NCBI RefSeq assembly: GCF_030160715.1 | Contig: NZ_BSOW01000038.1 | Span: 1 to 64,000, forward strand | Source of the DNA: Bradyrhizobium iriomotense | Lineage (GTDB): Bacteria; Pseudomonadota; Alphaproteobacteria; Rhizobiales; Xanthobacteraceae | Direction of reading: 5' to 3' | DNA length: 64,000 bases | Shown here: in pieces, positions 7,828 through 17,976 of the stretch | How the letters are laid out: every line of letters starts with the position of its first letter | Position numbering within the stretch: the first letter of the stretch is position 1 | Made by a program: the position numbers and the translations under genes | The notes under the pieces: model-generated | Database searches by the model: none | What the model saw: the letters and a program-made list of their open reading frames with translations, nothing else | Told to the model about the DNA's origin: nothing

Positions 7828-8712
7828 CTACGCCGCTCCCCTGTTCCGCCCGGCGAGCGGCGCACGGATCGCATCGAACTGAGCGAGCAGATTCTGCTTC
7901 TCCCGCTCCGCCCCGGCGAGGCTCCTGGCCTTGACGTGACCATACCCCCTGATCTTCTGGGGGAGCGCCACAAGGCGCACCGCCGTATCGAGGGTGGCCG
8001 GTGACAGGCCGGCCAGCAGCCGTTCGACCAGCGCGCCATAGTCGCCGATCAGACGGCGTTCGGTCTTGCGTTCCTCGGTGTAGCCAAAAAGATCGAACGG
8101 CGTGCCGCGCAGGAATTTCAGCGATGCGAGCAGCGCAAACAGATGCATCATCCACGGGCCGAAGCTGAGCTTGCGCGGAGCGGCGCCGTTCGGGCCGGGC
8201 TTCGCAATGAAAGGCGGCGCAAGATGGAAGCGCAGGGTGACGTCGCCCTCGAACCGGTTCTTCAGCGCGGCCGCAAATTCCGGCGACCGATATAGCCGGG
8301 CGACCTCGTACTCGTCTTTGTAGGCCATCAGCTTGAACAGACTGTCCGCGACCGCGCGCGTCAGCGGCAGATCGGCGCTTAGGCCGAGCCGCTGCTCGGC
8401 CCGGTTGAAATATTCCACGACGACGCGGCGCACGGCAGGCGCCGCGGCCTTGGACGGAAGACAGAAGGTTTCGTTCGCGATCTCTTGTGGCGCAACAGCC
8501 GTCAGCAAGGCCAGGCGATGGTCGCTCGGAAACACAAAGACCAGCGGATCCGTGCGGACGCGCGTGTAGTTCAAATCTTCCATGTGCTCCTCCGGCCGGA
8601 TGAAAGCCGTATCGAGCTTACGCCTCATCAGGGCCTTGGCGAGCACGGGAGAGTAATCGCTCGACAGGCGGATTTCGATGCCGGGAAACTCCTCGCGCAG
8701 CACGCGCTCCAC
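7828..8712 (-). pseudogene. LysR effector domain fused to the C-terminus of an indolepyruvate ferredoxin oxidoreductase
   Basis: One open frame joins two unrelated genes. Residues 1 to about 110 (ERVLREEFPGIEIRL, RKLDTAFIRPEEHMEDLNY) are part of a LysR substrate-binding domain. From about residue 120 to the end (AYKDEYEVARLY, FHLAPPF, KLSFGPWMMHLFALLASLK, FGYTEERKTERRLI, PEKIRGYGHVK-like PQKIRGYGHVKAR) it is the C-terminal domain of indolepyruvate ferredoxin oxidoreductases. The missing pieces are about 70 residues of LysR and about 900 of the oxidoreductase, as expected from a deletion that joined two neighbours. Whether the product is made is unknown; its first codon is only a GTG after an in-frame stop. 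Confidence 0.75.
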
Positions 8713-8730
8713 TTCCGGCAGCAGGCCAAT

Positions 8731-9039
8731 TTAGGCTCCCGACATGAAGCCAAGCGCGAATGACGGTCGTGCCGGCTGGGCTGCGCGTTGAGCGGCTTCC
8801 TTGGCCGCTTCCGCCTGGACCAGCGCCATGCGGGTATGGTCAAGAAAGACTTTTCCGGCCGGCGTCAGCTCGACACCATGCGCGCTGCGATGGATCAGTT
8901 GAACGCCGACTTCCGCTTCCAAATCGCGGATTTGCCGGCTGAGCGACGGCTGGGACGTGTGCAGTTTCTGTTCGGCGGCAACCGTCAAACTTCCGGCATC
9001 GGCCACGGCGATGAAGTAGCGGAGATGCCGTAGCTCCAT
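8731..9039 (-). pseudogene. LysR-type regulator, N-terminal HTH part ending at an in-frame stop
   Basis: From the ATG at 9039 the frame gives a canonical LysR winged helix (ELRHLRYFIAVADAGSLTVA, TSQPSLSRQIRDLEAEVGVQL, LTPAGKVF). After FALGFMSGA a TAA at 8731-8733 stops it, in the same frame as the effector domain that continues at once (IGLLPEVERVLREEFPG). GAA to TAA would explain it. With the downstream fusion this gene is doubly damaged. A DNA-binding fragment might still be made. Confidence 0.82.
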
Positions 9040-9200
9040 TGCAATCTCCCATATCTCGCGGGCATGGGACCAGCTTACAAAGTCTTTTTCAGGCACACCA
9101 GCCGCCTTTATAGCGGAGCGGCACTGGGCGCGCGGTCTGCCCCCGCAGGCAGGGCATATCCCGACCTTGATCCGTCCGGCTGAGGCCTAGGGAAACAACC

Positions 9201-9605
9201 GTGATGAGGGATGCAGCTACGATCGAGCCGAAGGCGATTGTGAAATCCTTCTATGACGGCGGCGCACGAGGCGAGATCACCAGCTTCGCCGACCGGCTCG
9301 CGGAGAATTTCGAGCTTTTTGTCCCACCATCGCTTCCCTGGGGCGGGAATTTTGGCAAGGCGCAGTATTTATCCATCCTGCCGCAGGTCGCTGCGACCCT
9401 CGACTTCGCCCGGATGCGCTACATCAGTCTGACTGCCGAAGGTCAGCATGTCGTGGCGCTGATTGACATCGTCGTGCAGGGCACCGACCAGTCGGTGATC
9501 ATCTCCGAGCACTGGGACATCAAGGAAGGCAAGGCGGTACGGCTTCTCGTCGCCTATTTCGATCCGAAGATCCTGCTTGATCAAGCCAACCCCCATCAGA
9601 ATTGA
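9201..9605 (+). CDS. SnoaL-like / NTF2-fold protein
   Basis: 134 residues with the pattern of small NTF2-fold proteins: KAIVKSFYDGGARGEITSFAD, LAENFELFVPPSLPWGGNF and VVALIDIVVQGTDQSVIISEHWDIKEGKAVRL read in sequence here in parts. Members act as isomerases, hydrolases or ligand binders, and no catalytic set is obvious. The GTG at 9201 has AGGGA at good spacing; the ATG at 9204 is an alternative. It starts a plus-strand group with the EthD-like, MFS and DUF3237 genes, divergent from the LysR gene that probably once controlled it. Confidence 0.72.
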   Translation: MMRDAATIEPKAIVKSFYDGGARGEITSFADRLAENFELFVPPSLPWGGNFGKAQYLSILPQVAATLDFARMRYISLTAEGQHVVALIDIVVQGTDQSVIISEHWDIKEGKAVRLLVAYFDPKILLDQANPHQN

Positions 9606-9621
9606 CGCATCCGGAGTCACC

Positions 9622-10511
9622 ATGTCTACGCAGGACTACTCGGCGCGTGACAAGACGGTCCGCCACAACATCTACGCCTCGGTTCGCCGTCGCGAGGGTT
9701 TGCCGCACGATCTGTTCACGAGCTATTGGCGCGACGTTCACGCGACGCTCTGCTCGCGGCTTCCCGGCCTCGACTTTTATGTCCAGCAGCATTTCGACCG
9801 CAACCACACTGCCAATCTCTGGCCGCTCGCCGATGGCGTTCGCCGATCAAGGCAGTGCTCGACGGCTCGGCCGAACTCGGATTCGTCAGTCTCGACGATC
9901 AGACTGCTTTCGCGAAAGCCGGCGCGATCCTTTATGGCGACGAGGTCAATTTCATCGGCGAGGCAATCGCCTATGTCCTTCCCAACGGCTCGCTGACCTA
10001 TGTCGACCGGGAAGAGGACGGTGCCCGCAACGGTCCGGACCGCTATCATCGCGTGCATGTCTACATGAATCGGAGGCCGGGTCCGCAAGCCTCCGCCTGG
10101 CTCGCGGAGACCAGCGCCGAGCTTGCACGGTCCGAGGCCGTCCAGAAATGGAAGCTGCACCTGCCCGAGCGGTACAGCAATGAGCATCCGGCGCCGCCGT
10201 CTCCCAACGTCGAGCACATCGTGGAAGATGACCGGCTCAACCTTGCCATTGCCGAAGTGGCGTTCACAAGCGCCCGCGCTGCCCGCGATTTTTTCGCAAC
10301 GCCGACCTTCCAGAAGGTTCTGGCGCAGCAAGGCGAGCACATCGATGCGCTCGGCGCCTATCTTGTGACCGGTTTCTACACTTTTGTGCGCGATGGACGT
10401 CCAACGACCGCAGGCCTGCGCGGCAGCCGTTCGGCCGAGGTCATCGAGACAGCCGGTGCCACGAACCAGCTCGAGGCCGCGGTAGTCGCCATGTTCACGC
10501 GAGTATGCTGA
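9622..10511 (+). pseudogene. EthD-domain-like protein, frameshifted
   Basis: The ATG at 9622 has GGAG upstream. The first part (RHNIYASVRRREGLPHDLF, TSYWRDVHATLCSRLPGLDFY) matches the start of EthD/dimeric alpha-beta-barrel proteins. The remainder (PIKAVLDGSAELGFVSLDD, YHRVHVYMNRR, then a second ferredoxin-like half) is in another frame. The break is between about 9826 and 9845 and one or two bases would restore a protein of roughly 295 residues. It overlaps the MFS start by a few bases, so translation may have been coupled. EthD-type proteins assist degradative enzymes; the substrate is unknown. Confidence 0.7.
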
Positions 10512-11824
10512 TGGAGAGCAATCAGTCACCCGCCTTTATATCGCGGCTGATTCCCCTGCTTGCAGTCGCTTGCGGCCTGCTGATCGCAAATCTCTATTTC
10601 GTCCAGCCGATTGCGGACCTCGCTGCCGCCGACTTCCGGATGGCTCGGCAGCAAGCCGGCCTGCTCACCACGCTGCCGCTGGCCGGTTATGGCATCGGGC
10701 TTCTTCTGATGGTGCCATTAGGTGATCTCGTCGAAAATCGCCGGCTCATACTTGTGATGATGGCGACCGAAGCAATCTGCTTGGCCCTGCTGTGGTGCGC
10801 CAGCCAGCCGGGTCTGTTTCTGGGGATCGGTTTCATCTCGGGCGTTTCGGCGAGCGCGATCCAGATCATCATGCCCTATGTCAGCCAATTGTTGCCCGCG
10901 GAGCGGCAGGGAAGGGCCGTTGCGAAACTCGTCAGCGGAGTGATGCTGGGCATCATGCTGGCTAGGCCGGCATCAAGCTTCGTCGCGGACAAACTGGCGT
11001 GGCGCTCAGTCTTCCTCATCGCCGCTGCTCTGATGGCGCTGATGACCGCCGTCTTGTTCATTTCTCTGCCGATTCGTCGGCCGTCCGGTGCCCAGACCTA
11101 TGGTGAGCTTATGCGATCGATGGGAGACATCTTTCGCAAGACGGAGATACTGCGGCGCCGAGCATACTACCACGCGGCGATGTTCGGCTCCTTTATCAGC
11201 TTCTGGACGGCGGTTCCTCTGTGGCTCGCCGAAGCGCCGTTCAACCTCTCGCAACGCGGCATCGCTTGGGTCGCGCTTGCGGGCGTTGCCGGCGCGATTG
11301 CACCGCCGATCGCGAGCGGTTTAGTCGATCGTGGCTATGGCCGCTCGGTGACGGCGGGCGCCATGATGCTCGCGATTCTGGCGTACGGCGCGACGCTCCT
11401 GGCCAGCAGGGGAAACGTCACGATCGTCGTGCTTGCAGCAATCGTGCTAGACGGCGCGGTCGCGGCGAACCTCGTTTTCGGGCAGCGGGCGATCTACGCA
11501 TTGGCGCCGGAGAAGCGGGGCCGGATGAACGCACTCTATATCGCGGTCTTCTTCGGCGGCGGGTCGGCGGCGGCGGCCATCGCAGCTTGGAGCTTTGTAC
11601 ACTTCGACTGGCCGGGCGTCGTCATCCTTGGCGTGCTGCTGCCTCTGTCTGCGCTCCTCTACAGTCTTAGCGACAAAACCGGGCCTGGTTCCGCGGATGC
11701 CGAGCCACCAAAGGCTGCGTCGGTCGCGATCTGCGCTGCGCTTTTCAGAGGGCGTCTGCGTTCAGACGCATCCCATCCAAAAAGGCGACTGCAATCCGGA
11801 CAGCCGGGTCCGCACTGCCCTTGA
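10505..11824 (+). CDS. Major facilitator superfamily transporter
   Basis: 439 residues with about twelve hydrophobic helices, an MFS loop motif VPLGDLVENRRLI after helix 2 and the related GLVDRGYGRS in the second half. It resembles drug or aromatic-compound efflux permeases. The last 45 residues after helix 12 (from about SDKTGPGSADAE) are polar and Arg-rich and may be an altered C-terminus. It overlaps the EthD-like gene at ATGCTGATG, and a DUF3237 gene follows after 26 bp, so these are probably one transcript. Confidence 0.85.
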   Translation: MLMESNQSPAFISRLIPLLAVACGLLIANLYFVQPIADLAAADFRMARQQAGLLTTLPLAGYGIGLLLMVPLGDLVENRRLILVMMATEAICLALLWCASQPGLFLGIGFISGVSASAIQIIMPYVSQLLPAERQGRAVAKLVSGVMLGIMLARPASSFVADKLAWRSVFLIAAALMALMTAVLFISLPIRRPSGAQTYGELMRSMGDIFRKTEILRRRAYYHAAMFGSFISFWTAVPLWLAEAPFNLSQRGIAWVALAGVAGAIAPPIASGLVDRGYGRSVTAGAMMLAILAYGATLLASRGNVTIVVLAAIVLDGAVAANLVFGQRAIYALAPEKRGRMNALYIAVFFGGGSAAAAIAAWSFVHFDWPGVVILGVLLPLSALLYSLSDKTGPGSADAEPPKAASVAICAALFRGRLRSDASHPKRRLQSGQPGPHCP

Positions 11825-11850
11825 ATTCCAGCACGATTACCGGAGGTCAC

Positions 11851-12342
11851 ATGCTTGCCATTCCCACAGACTTACCGCCATCGCTGCTGGCGCTCCAAAC
11901 CCGGCCGCTTTTCGTAATGCACATGGACGTCCAGCCCTATCAGATCATTGGCGGGGCGCCTGGCGCCTTCCGGCGGGTTGGCGTGGTTCCAGGTGGCATC
12001 TTCGAAGGCGAACGGCTGTCGGGCAAGGTGCTGCCCGGAGGAAACGACTGGCAGACCGTTCGCAGCGACGGCAGCACTCTGCTCGAGGTAAGGCTGGTGC
12101 TCGAAGCCGTAAACGGCGCGATGATCGGCATGACCTACAAGGGGCTACGCCATGGTCCCGCTGCTATCATCGAGCGGGTCAACAAAGGCGAGGACGTCGA
12201 CCCGTCGACTTACTACTTCCGAACCAACCCCACGTTCGAGACCGCGGCGCCGGCGCATGATTGGCTCAACGGCATCATCGCAGTTGGAGTCGGTTACCGG
12301 ACACCGTCTGGCGTCTTCTACAGCCTCTTCGAAGTTCTCTGA
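11851..12342 (+). CDS. DUF3237 (UPF0311) protein
   Basis: 163 residues. The ATG at 11851 follows a strong GGAGGT. The sequence shows the DUF3237 pattern: an N-terminal MHMDVQPYQIIGG, GGIFEGERLSGKVLPGGNDWQ, DGSTLLEVRLVLEAV, PSTYYFRTNPTFETA and the end VGVGYRTPSGVFYSLFEVL. The family is an all-beta fold found beside aromatic degradation genes; its activity is not known to me. It ends the SnoaL/EthD/MFS group. Confidence 0.85.
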   Translation: MLAIPTDLPPSLLALQTRPLFVMHMDVQPYQIIGGAPGAFRRVGVVPGGIFEGERLSGKVLPGGNDWQTVRSDGSTLLEVRLVLEAVNGAMIGMTYKGLRHGPAAIIERVNKGEDVDPSTYYFRTNPTFETAAPAHDWLNGIIAVGVGYRTPSGVFYSLFEVL

Positions 12343-12657
12343 CTGGGACGGTCTGCAGACACGGCATGCCGGCAACGGGCGAGACGAATGAATTGGATGT
12401 GTTGGCCGGACGCTTCGTCGGCTTTTCGGGTTAGAGCGGAAGTGGCCGGCATCCGACCAGGTCGACGCGATTGACCCGAAGCCGACCTTGCGCCGATGCT
12501 GCCGGAGGCGCGGTGCGGGCTCGAAAATAAATTCGTAGAGCATGTCGTTTTGGCGGTCCGCCGTTCGACTGGGTGTCGGCGGAGCCACTTCGGTTGTGGC
12601 TGGAGCTCACAATGTGACTGATTAGCTATCAGATCAATGATCTTGCGGAGGTTGGCA
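12343..12657. other. Intergenic stretch, nothing recognised
   Basis: No supported gene. Only the ribosome-binding site of the next gene (GGAGG at 12647-12651) is clear. Confidence 0.4.
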
Positions 12658-13620
12658 ATGACGATCTCGCTTCGATTTATCGAGACAAATGGCATTCGAA
12701 TGCACCTGGCCGAAGCAGGGAGCGGCCCCACCGTGCTTCTCTGCCATGGCTTTCCGGAGTGCTGGTATTCGTGGCGGCACCAATTGGAAGCGCTCGCTGC
12801 CGCCGGATATCGCGCCATCGCGCCCGACATGCGTGGTTACGGGCAGACGGACAAACCAGATGCGATCGATCAATATACTCTATTGCATTTGACCGGAGAC
12901 ATGGTCGGATTGCTCGACGCGATCGGCACGGATCAAGCAGTCGTTGTCGGACATGATTGGGGAGCGCCGGTCGCTTGGCGCTGCGCTCTGATTAGACCGG
13001 ATCGATTTAGAGCTGTCGTTGGCTTGAGCGTGCCGTTTCAGGTGCGTGGTCCCAACCGACCAAGCACCGTCATGCCGAGGACCGAAAAGCAGCGCTTCTA
13101 TCAACTGTATTTCCAGACGCCGGGCGTTGCCGAGGCAGAACTCGAAAAAGACGTCCACAACGCAATCAAGACAACATTGTTTGCTCTATCCGGCGATGCG
13201 CCGGTTGAAGATCCTGCGTCGCTCACGATGCTTCCTAGTGAGGGAGGGTGGCTTGATGGGAAGCCTACGACCCAATCATTGCCGCCGTGGCTCACGGACA
13301 GTGACATCGAATTTTACGTTGAGGAGTTCAAGCGCACCGGCTTTGGAGGAGGTTTGAATTGGTATCGCAACATTGATCGCAATTGGGAGTTGCTCGCACC
13401 ATGGTCCGGCGCAAAGGTTCAGGTCCCGGCACTCTATGTCGTTGGCGATCGAGACGGGGTTTACAGATCGCCGAGTTGGAGCCATCTCGTCCCTAGCCTG
13501 AAACAGTTCGTGCCCTTGCTTCGCGAGACAATAGTCTTGAAAGGTTGCGGTCATTGGACTCAGCAAGAGCGCGCCAAAGACGTAAGCAATGCGCTCCTGG
13601 AATTCCTGAAACAGTTATAG
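12658..13620 (+). CDS. Epoxide hydrolase-like alpha/beta-hydrolase
   Basis: 320 residues. The oxyanion motif HGFPE (about 30-34), the nucleophile elbow GHDWGAPVAW with Asp100 rather than Ser, a lid Tyr in RFYQLYFQ, an acid in VVGDRDGV and the catalytic His in GCGHWTQQE (about 299) fit soluble epoxide hydrolases, which open epoxides to diols. Haloalkane dehalogenases share Asp-His-Asp but lack the HGxP motif and lid Tyr seen here. The ATG at 12658 has GGAGG six bases upstream. It stands alone. Confidence 0.88.
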   Translation: MTISLRFIETNGIRMHLAEAGSGPTVLLCHGFPECWYSWRHQLEALAAAGYRAIAPDMRGYGQTDKPDAIDQYTLLHLTGDMVGLLDAIGTDQAVVVGHDWGAPVAWRCALIRPDRFRAVVGLSVPFQVRGPNRPSTVMPRTEKQRFYQLYFQTPGVAEAELEKDVHNAIKTTLFALSGDAPVEDPASLTMLPSEGGWLDGKPTTQSLPPWLTDSDIEFYVEEFKRTGFGGGLNWYRNIDRNWELLAPWSGAKVQVPALYVVGDRDGVYRSPSWSHLVPSLKQFVPLLRETIVLKGCGHWTQQERAKDVSNALLEFLKQL

Positions 13621-13845
13621 ATCGCGAACGGGGACTTGCGTAGACGCGGCAAGCAACGCAATGTCGCCGTCTGGCCCGCAGGCGAACTCGCAGCATGTCC
13701 GCTATCACATCGGCTAACGGGTGACGAGCGGACCTGTTCTTCTCAATTTGAGGTTTGCGGCTTGTGACCCAACTGCGACATTGATCGCCGCTTGTTCTCC
13801 CATTGTCGGCAGCGTAGTTTTGTTAGACCGCTTTGGGGGAAGAAG

Positions 13846-14367
13846 ATGCATCGTTCGATCAACGTTATCGCGGCCGTAGGCCTTGCACTTGGTGGTACCC
13901 TGGGAATGGCGGGGGCGATGGTAACGCAACAAAACGTGCAGGCGATTCTGTGGGCGATCGACGGCTCGGGGCTTGTGATGGCCGCAGCAATGCTCGCCAC
14001 AAAATACTTTCGAGCAGGAAATGACGTTGTCGCCGGCGGCTTTCTGGTTTTTGCCATCGGCGAGGGTGTCATCTTGCTTTCAGCCCCTGCGGCAGGTCTT
14101 GCGGGTAGCATCCCGGCATTTGCCGCTGGCACCGCTCTTTGGGCAACGGCGCTTCTCCTTATCAGCGTTCCAAAGCTATTCACCATGCCAATCAGAATCC
14201 TCGGCATCTTGAGCGCGGTCCTATTTATTGTGACCGCGGCAAGAATTTTCTGGGGTGAGCCGCTGCAGCCAACGTCTACACCGTTGCCGACCTACGCCTA
14301 TCCCGTGCTGGTCGCGACCTTCGTGGGTTGGATCTGGACACTTTGGCGGGAAACCGACAGCAAATAG
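13846..14367 (+). CDS. Hypothetical multi-pass membrane protein
   Basis: 173 residues with about six hydrophobic segments (for example INVIAAVGLALGGTLGMAGA, SGLVMAAAMLATKYF, ILGILSAVLFIVTAARIFW and VLVATFVGWIWTLW). The ATG at 13846 has GGGGGAAGAAG upstream. No transporter or enzyme motif is visible; inner-membrane location is the only prediction. Confidence 0.65.
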   Translation: MHRSINVIAAVGLALGGTLGMAGAMVTQQNVQAILWAIDGSGLVMAAAMLATKYFRAGNDVVAGGFLVFAIGEGVILLSAPAAGLAGSIPAFAAGTALWATALLLISVPKLFTMPIRILGILSAVLFIVTAARIFWGEPLQPTSTPLPTYAYPVLVATFVGWIWTLWRETDSK

Positions 14368-14639
14368 CGTTCTGCGTTAATAGCGGAATCTGTTTGATGG
14401 CGAGGAATACGCCGGGCATTTGTTCGTAACTTCGGAGAATGGGAACGTCGCCTATTGGCCCGTTTGAGACATGCCGAGCGGTGCCGAAGATGTCCGTTCG
14501 CCGGGGTTGACCGGAAGTCACCGCAGCAGGGCTACACTGACGCGAATGACCCATCGCGTCGATGTTTAGCAGATCGCGCCGAGGTCTTCGTGCAAAGGCA
14601 TCGCCGACGAGATGGACATGATTTTCTGGCGACGAGCAT

Positions 14640-14912
14640 TCACGGGCTGAATACACTGCCGAGAAATCGCTCCTTTTCGCCAGGCGCGTAACCCTGAGAA
14701 GCGCCAAAATAGGGTTCATTGTAGCCATGGTAGGGTCCGGACCGGTAGTGGGTCGGCGGCTGAGGTGACGCGTAGGCAAAACCCGAAGCGGGACTTGATG
14801 CGAACATGCCCTGATCGGAACGAACAATAGCGTGCCGCCGGTGATGCACCGGCGCCGCATTCGCAAAGCCGCACAGGGTGATTAGAAGGCTCACGGCCAA
14901 AATGGAACGCAT
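14640..14912 (-). CDS. Small secreted protein rich in His, Tyr and Pro
   Basis: 90 residues. A signal peptide (MRSILAVSLLITLCGFANA, cleavage after ANA) is followed by VHHRRHAIVRSDQGM and a Tyr/Pro/Gly-rich tail. GGAG precedes the ATG at 14912. This kind of small exported protein is common in this genus as I recall it, with no known function. Confidence 0.7.
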   Translation of the reverse strand: MRSILAVSLLITLCGFANAAPVHHRRHAIVRSDQGMFASSPASGFAYASPQPPTHYRSGPYHGYNEPYFGASQGYAPGEKERFLGSVFSP

Positions 14913-15229
14913 CGCTTTTTCTCCAAATACCCCCGCCTACTTAGTTAACGCCCAGCCGCAGCGCCCCAACAAATAGCGGCCACACGATTAGTCACATCCC
15001 TGGCATCAACGAACCGGGTGTCTACTTCATCATGGCAAGCCATCGTACGACCACCCTTCGACGGTGCCCCGTCGCTAATGTTTGCTGTCGCAGCAAAAGC
15101 GGACATCACTCTGAGGCGCGCGGAGGTCCGGAGATGACCCTTAGCGGTCCTTCCACGAAATCGACGGCTGGTGATATTGAGGCATCTGTGCTGTTATGTG
15201 CCTGATACCAACAAGGTGAGCGGGGGCTC
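14913..15229. other. Intergenic stretch with repeat-like bases
   Basis: No supported gene. Around 15060-15150 there are stretches such as AGCGGACAT that resemble the dispersed intergenic repeats seen elsewhere in the window, too degenerate to delimit. Confidence 0.4.
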
Positions 15230-16988
15230 GTGGCAGGCGGCCGGGTAGAACGGCGATTGGCGGCGGTACTGGCGGCAGATGTCGTTGGTTACTCTCGCCT
15301 CATGGAGGCCGACGAAATCGGGATGCTGACCGCACTAAAGTCCATTCGTGGCGACGTCGTTGATCCATCGATCTCCTCGCATAACGGGCGCATCGTTAAG
15401 ACAACCGGCGATGGATTGTTGGTCGAGTTTGCAAGTGCGGTCGATGCCGTAGCCTGTGCGATCGAAGTGCAGAGTGCAATGGCAGCACGATGTGACGAGG
15501 CTGCCGGACCTATCAAGTTTCGGATCGGGATCAACATAGGGGACGTCATCATCGACGATGATGATATTTTCGGCGATGGCGTGAATATAGCGGCACGGCT
15601 AGAGACCATCGCCGCTCCGGGAGGGCTTTGTATTTCGGACGACACCTTTCGGCAGATACGCACCAGGCTTGAGGCGCCTTTCGAAGATGGCGGATACCAG
15701 AGCCTAAAGAACATCGCTGAGCCGATCCGCGTTTGGCGATACAATGGCGCCAAAGGATCTGCCACGAGCGAGAGCGACCAAGCCGCCGCTGGTATCATGC
15801 GGGAAGGACCATCGATAGCCGTTCTTCCCTTTGACAACATGAGCAGCGACCCTGATCAGGAATACTTTGCCGATGGAATGGTCGAGGACATCATTACGAC
15901 CTTGGCGAGGTATCCCAGCCTGTTCGTCGTCGCAAGAAATTCTTCCTTTGCCTACAAAGGCAAGTCGCCGGACATCCGCGTCGTTGGCCGCGATCTGGGT
16001 GTTCGATATGTCCTCGAAGGGTCAATCAGGAGGGCGGGGCAGAAAGTCCGTATCACCGGCCAGTTGATCGAGGCCGATACCGGCCGCCACCTTTGGGCGG
16101 AGAGATATGATGGTAAGCTGGACGATGTTTTCGAACTTCAGGACCGCATCGTCTCAAACGTCGTTGGCACCATCGGACCGCAAATCGGCAAGGCCGAAAT
16201 AGCGCGGGCACTCACGAAGCCCTCCAATCTCACCGCCTACGAAATCTTGCTCCGGTCCAAGTTCGCCTTTCGCAAGATGACGGCATCGGGGCTCAACGAC
16301 GCGGTCACGTTGGCGGAAAAGGCGCTGGCGATCGATCCGGGTTTCGCGTCAGCAGCCGTGGCGGCAGCAAATGCGAAGGGGTATCGGGTCGCCTCCGGAC
16401 GATCATCTGACAATGATGCAGATATTGAGGATTGCCTGGGCCACGCGCGCAGAGCGTTGGAACTTGATCCGTTCAACGTGGAAGCCATGGCTATGGCGGG
16501 ACGTTGTTTTTGCTTGCTTCGGAGAGCATGAGGCCGGCATGGAGTTGGCTGAACAGGCTTGCCGCGACTATCCCTATTCTGCCATTGCATGGATGGAAGC
16601 TGGCTGGACCAACCTCTATTGCGCAAGGCCGAGGCGGGCGATCGATTGCATTAGACAAGCACAGGCTCTAAGTCCCCGCGATCCAACTGAACACGACCGC
16701 GTGGGCGTGACGGCAAGCGCCCTCAATCAACTCGGCGATCATGAACAAGCAATTGCGGCTGCAAGGCAGGCCATCCGACTGAACGGCAACGTGCCGGGCC
16801 ATCACCGAGCGCTGATCACAGCCCTTGCGATGTCCGATAGGATCGAAGAGGCCCGTCAATCCTGCGAGGGGCTTCTAGTCGTTGAACCAACGTTTCGGAT
16901 CAGTGAATGGGATAAGCGATTGCGATGGGTTCCAGAGGCCAAGGCCACGGCCCTGAAAGCATACAGGCTTGCCGGATTGCCTGAGTGA
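15230..16988 (+). pseudogene. Class III adenylate/guanylate cyclase with TolB-N-like and TPR regions, frameshifted
   Basis: The N-terminal class III cyclase domain has the two metal-binding aspartates in LAADVVGYSRLMEADE and GDGLLVEF, then INIGDVIIDDDDIFGDGVNIAARLE. A middle domain (GPSIAVLPFDNMSSDPDQEYFADGM in two parts, ARNSSFAYKGK, YVLEGSIRR) is the part often found with these cyclases. TPR-type helices follow. The first frame ends at 16531; from HEAGMELAEQAC to the TGA at 16986-16988 the protein continues in another frame, so an indel lies between about 16500 and 16527. Restored length is about 585 residues. The truncated protein would keep the cyclase domain but lose half the TPRs. Confidence 0.85.
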
Positions 16989-17090
16989 ATGCCGGAAATT
17001 GAATGCCCGCTCGTGGCCCAACGCTGCCGTTCGACTTAAATGTTTGTAGGTCCGCTGAAAGCGGCAAAGCGGATGTCGGCCATTAGCCGA

Positions 17091-17103
17091 CTTCTTCCAT
17101 AAC
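17091..17103 (+). repeat. Dispersed repeat A, copy 1 (core CTTCTTCCATAAC)
   Basis: The core CTTCTTCCATAAC recurs at 22030-22042 and, one base shorter, at 25979-25990, each in an intergenic gap and each followed about 8-14 bases later by a GATRYGCGAA-like stretch. Here it is preceded by GATGTCGGCCATTAGCCGA. Confidence 0.6.
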
Positions 17104-17175
17104 GTCTCATATCCGAATGATGTAAGGTGCGATTTCGGGTTCAGGACCTCGGAAGAGACGGCTCTGACCGTCGAG

Positions 17176-17976
17176 TTATGGAACGATGCCACGGCAGGCC
17201 CACGCGACGTTTGCAAAGGACCTCGGACCATCGGGCCGGCCAGCCTCGTAGGCAGCGCGGACGGCGGCGTCGGTGCGGGCTCGTTCCGCAGCGTCGAGCG
17301 CTGCCACATACTTGCCGAGCGGCCCTTCGCCAGCGGCAATCGGCGCCCAATAATCGGCAAAGCTTTGGTAGTCCATGCGGATCATCAGTTCCACTCCCTC
17401 AATATCCACGAGACCCTGTTCGGCAAAAGTCCCGCGCAGTTCGCCCGGCTGCATCATCGGTTGAAAGCAATAGCGACTGCGCAGCTGGCGCCCGCTTTCA
17501 CTGAGTGCCGCCACCGTGTCGACCATCATGCGCATGCCGGGCATGCCGCCGAGATGATCCCACACCGCAGCCGCGATCACGCCGCCCGACCGAACAACGC
17601 GGCGCATCTCGGCTACTGCCTTGCCGGCTTCGGGAACGAAGTGGAGCACGAGAAGCGCCAAAGCGCGGTCGAACGTTCCATCCTCGAAAGGCAGGGCGCA
17701 GGCATCCGCCTGTCGGACTTTTATTCGCGGGTTTGTGTTGCGCCGGATCACCTCCTCGACAAAGACTGGTGAATAGTCGACCGCGGCAATCTCGGCGAGG
17801 TCGGCGGCTTCGGCGAGCGCGAAGGTCAAGCTCCCGGTGCCGCAGCCGACGTCGAGAATTTTTTCGCCGTCAGTAACCCCTGTAAAGTCGGTGAATTGCC
17901 GCGCGAGTCTTCGGCTCCAGCGACCCATGAGCTGCTCATAGCCCGCGGCGTTGTGGACGTTGAATTCCGAGGTCAT
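17176..17976 (-). CDS. Class I SAM-dependent methyltransferase (UbiE/methyltransferase-11 type)
   Basis: 266 residues. The SAM-binding motif I is ILDVGCGTGSLTFALAE, followed by AAVDYSPVFVEEV (motif II region), QADACALPFEDGTFDRALAL and a hydrophobic strand LLVLHFV. This is the layout of small-molecule methyltransferases; the acceptor cannot be read from sequence. The ATG at 17976 has GGAGA upstream; the longer frame upstream lacks a good start. It lies close to the ABC operon on the same strand, but the link is unproven. Confidence 0.85.
   Translation of the reverse strand: MTSEFNVHNAAGYEQLMGRWSRRLARQFTDFTGVTDGEKILDVGCGTGSLTFALAEAADLAEIAAVDYSPVFVEEVIRRNTNPRIKVRQADACALPFEDGTFDRALALLVLHFVPEAGKAVAEMRRVVRSGGVIAAAVWDHLGGMPGMRMMVDTVAALSESGRQLRSRYCFQPMMQPGELRGTFAEQGLVDIEGVELMIRMDYQSFADYWAPIAAGEGPLGKYVAALDAAERARTDAAVRAAYEAGRPDGPRSFANVAWACRGIVP

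Noticed and set aside
11690..11824. Polar 45-residue tail of the MFS transporter as evidence of a frameshift
   Set aside because: No better continuation is visible in the other frames, so I left the gene intact.
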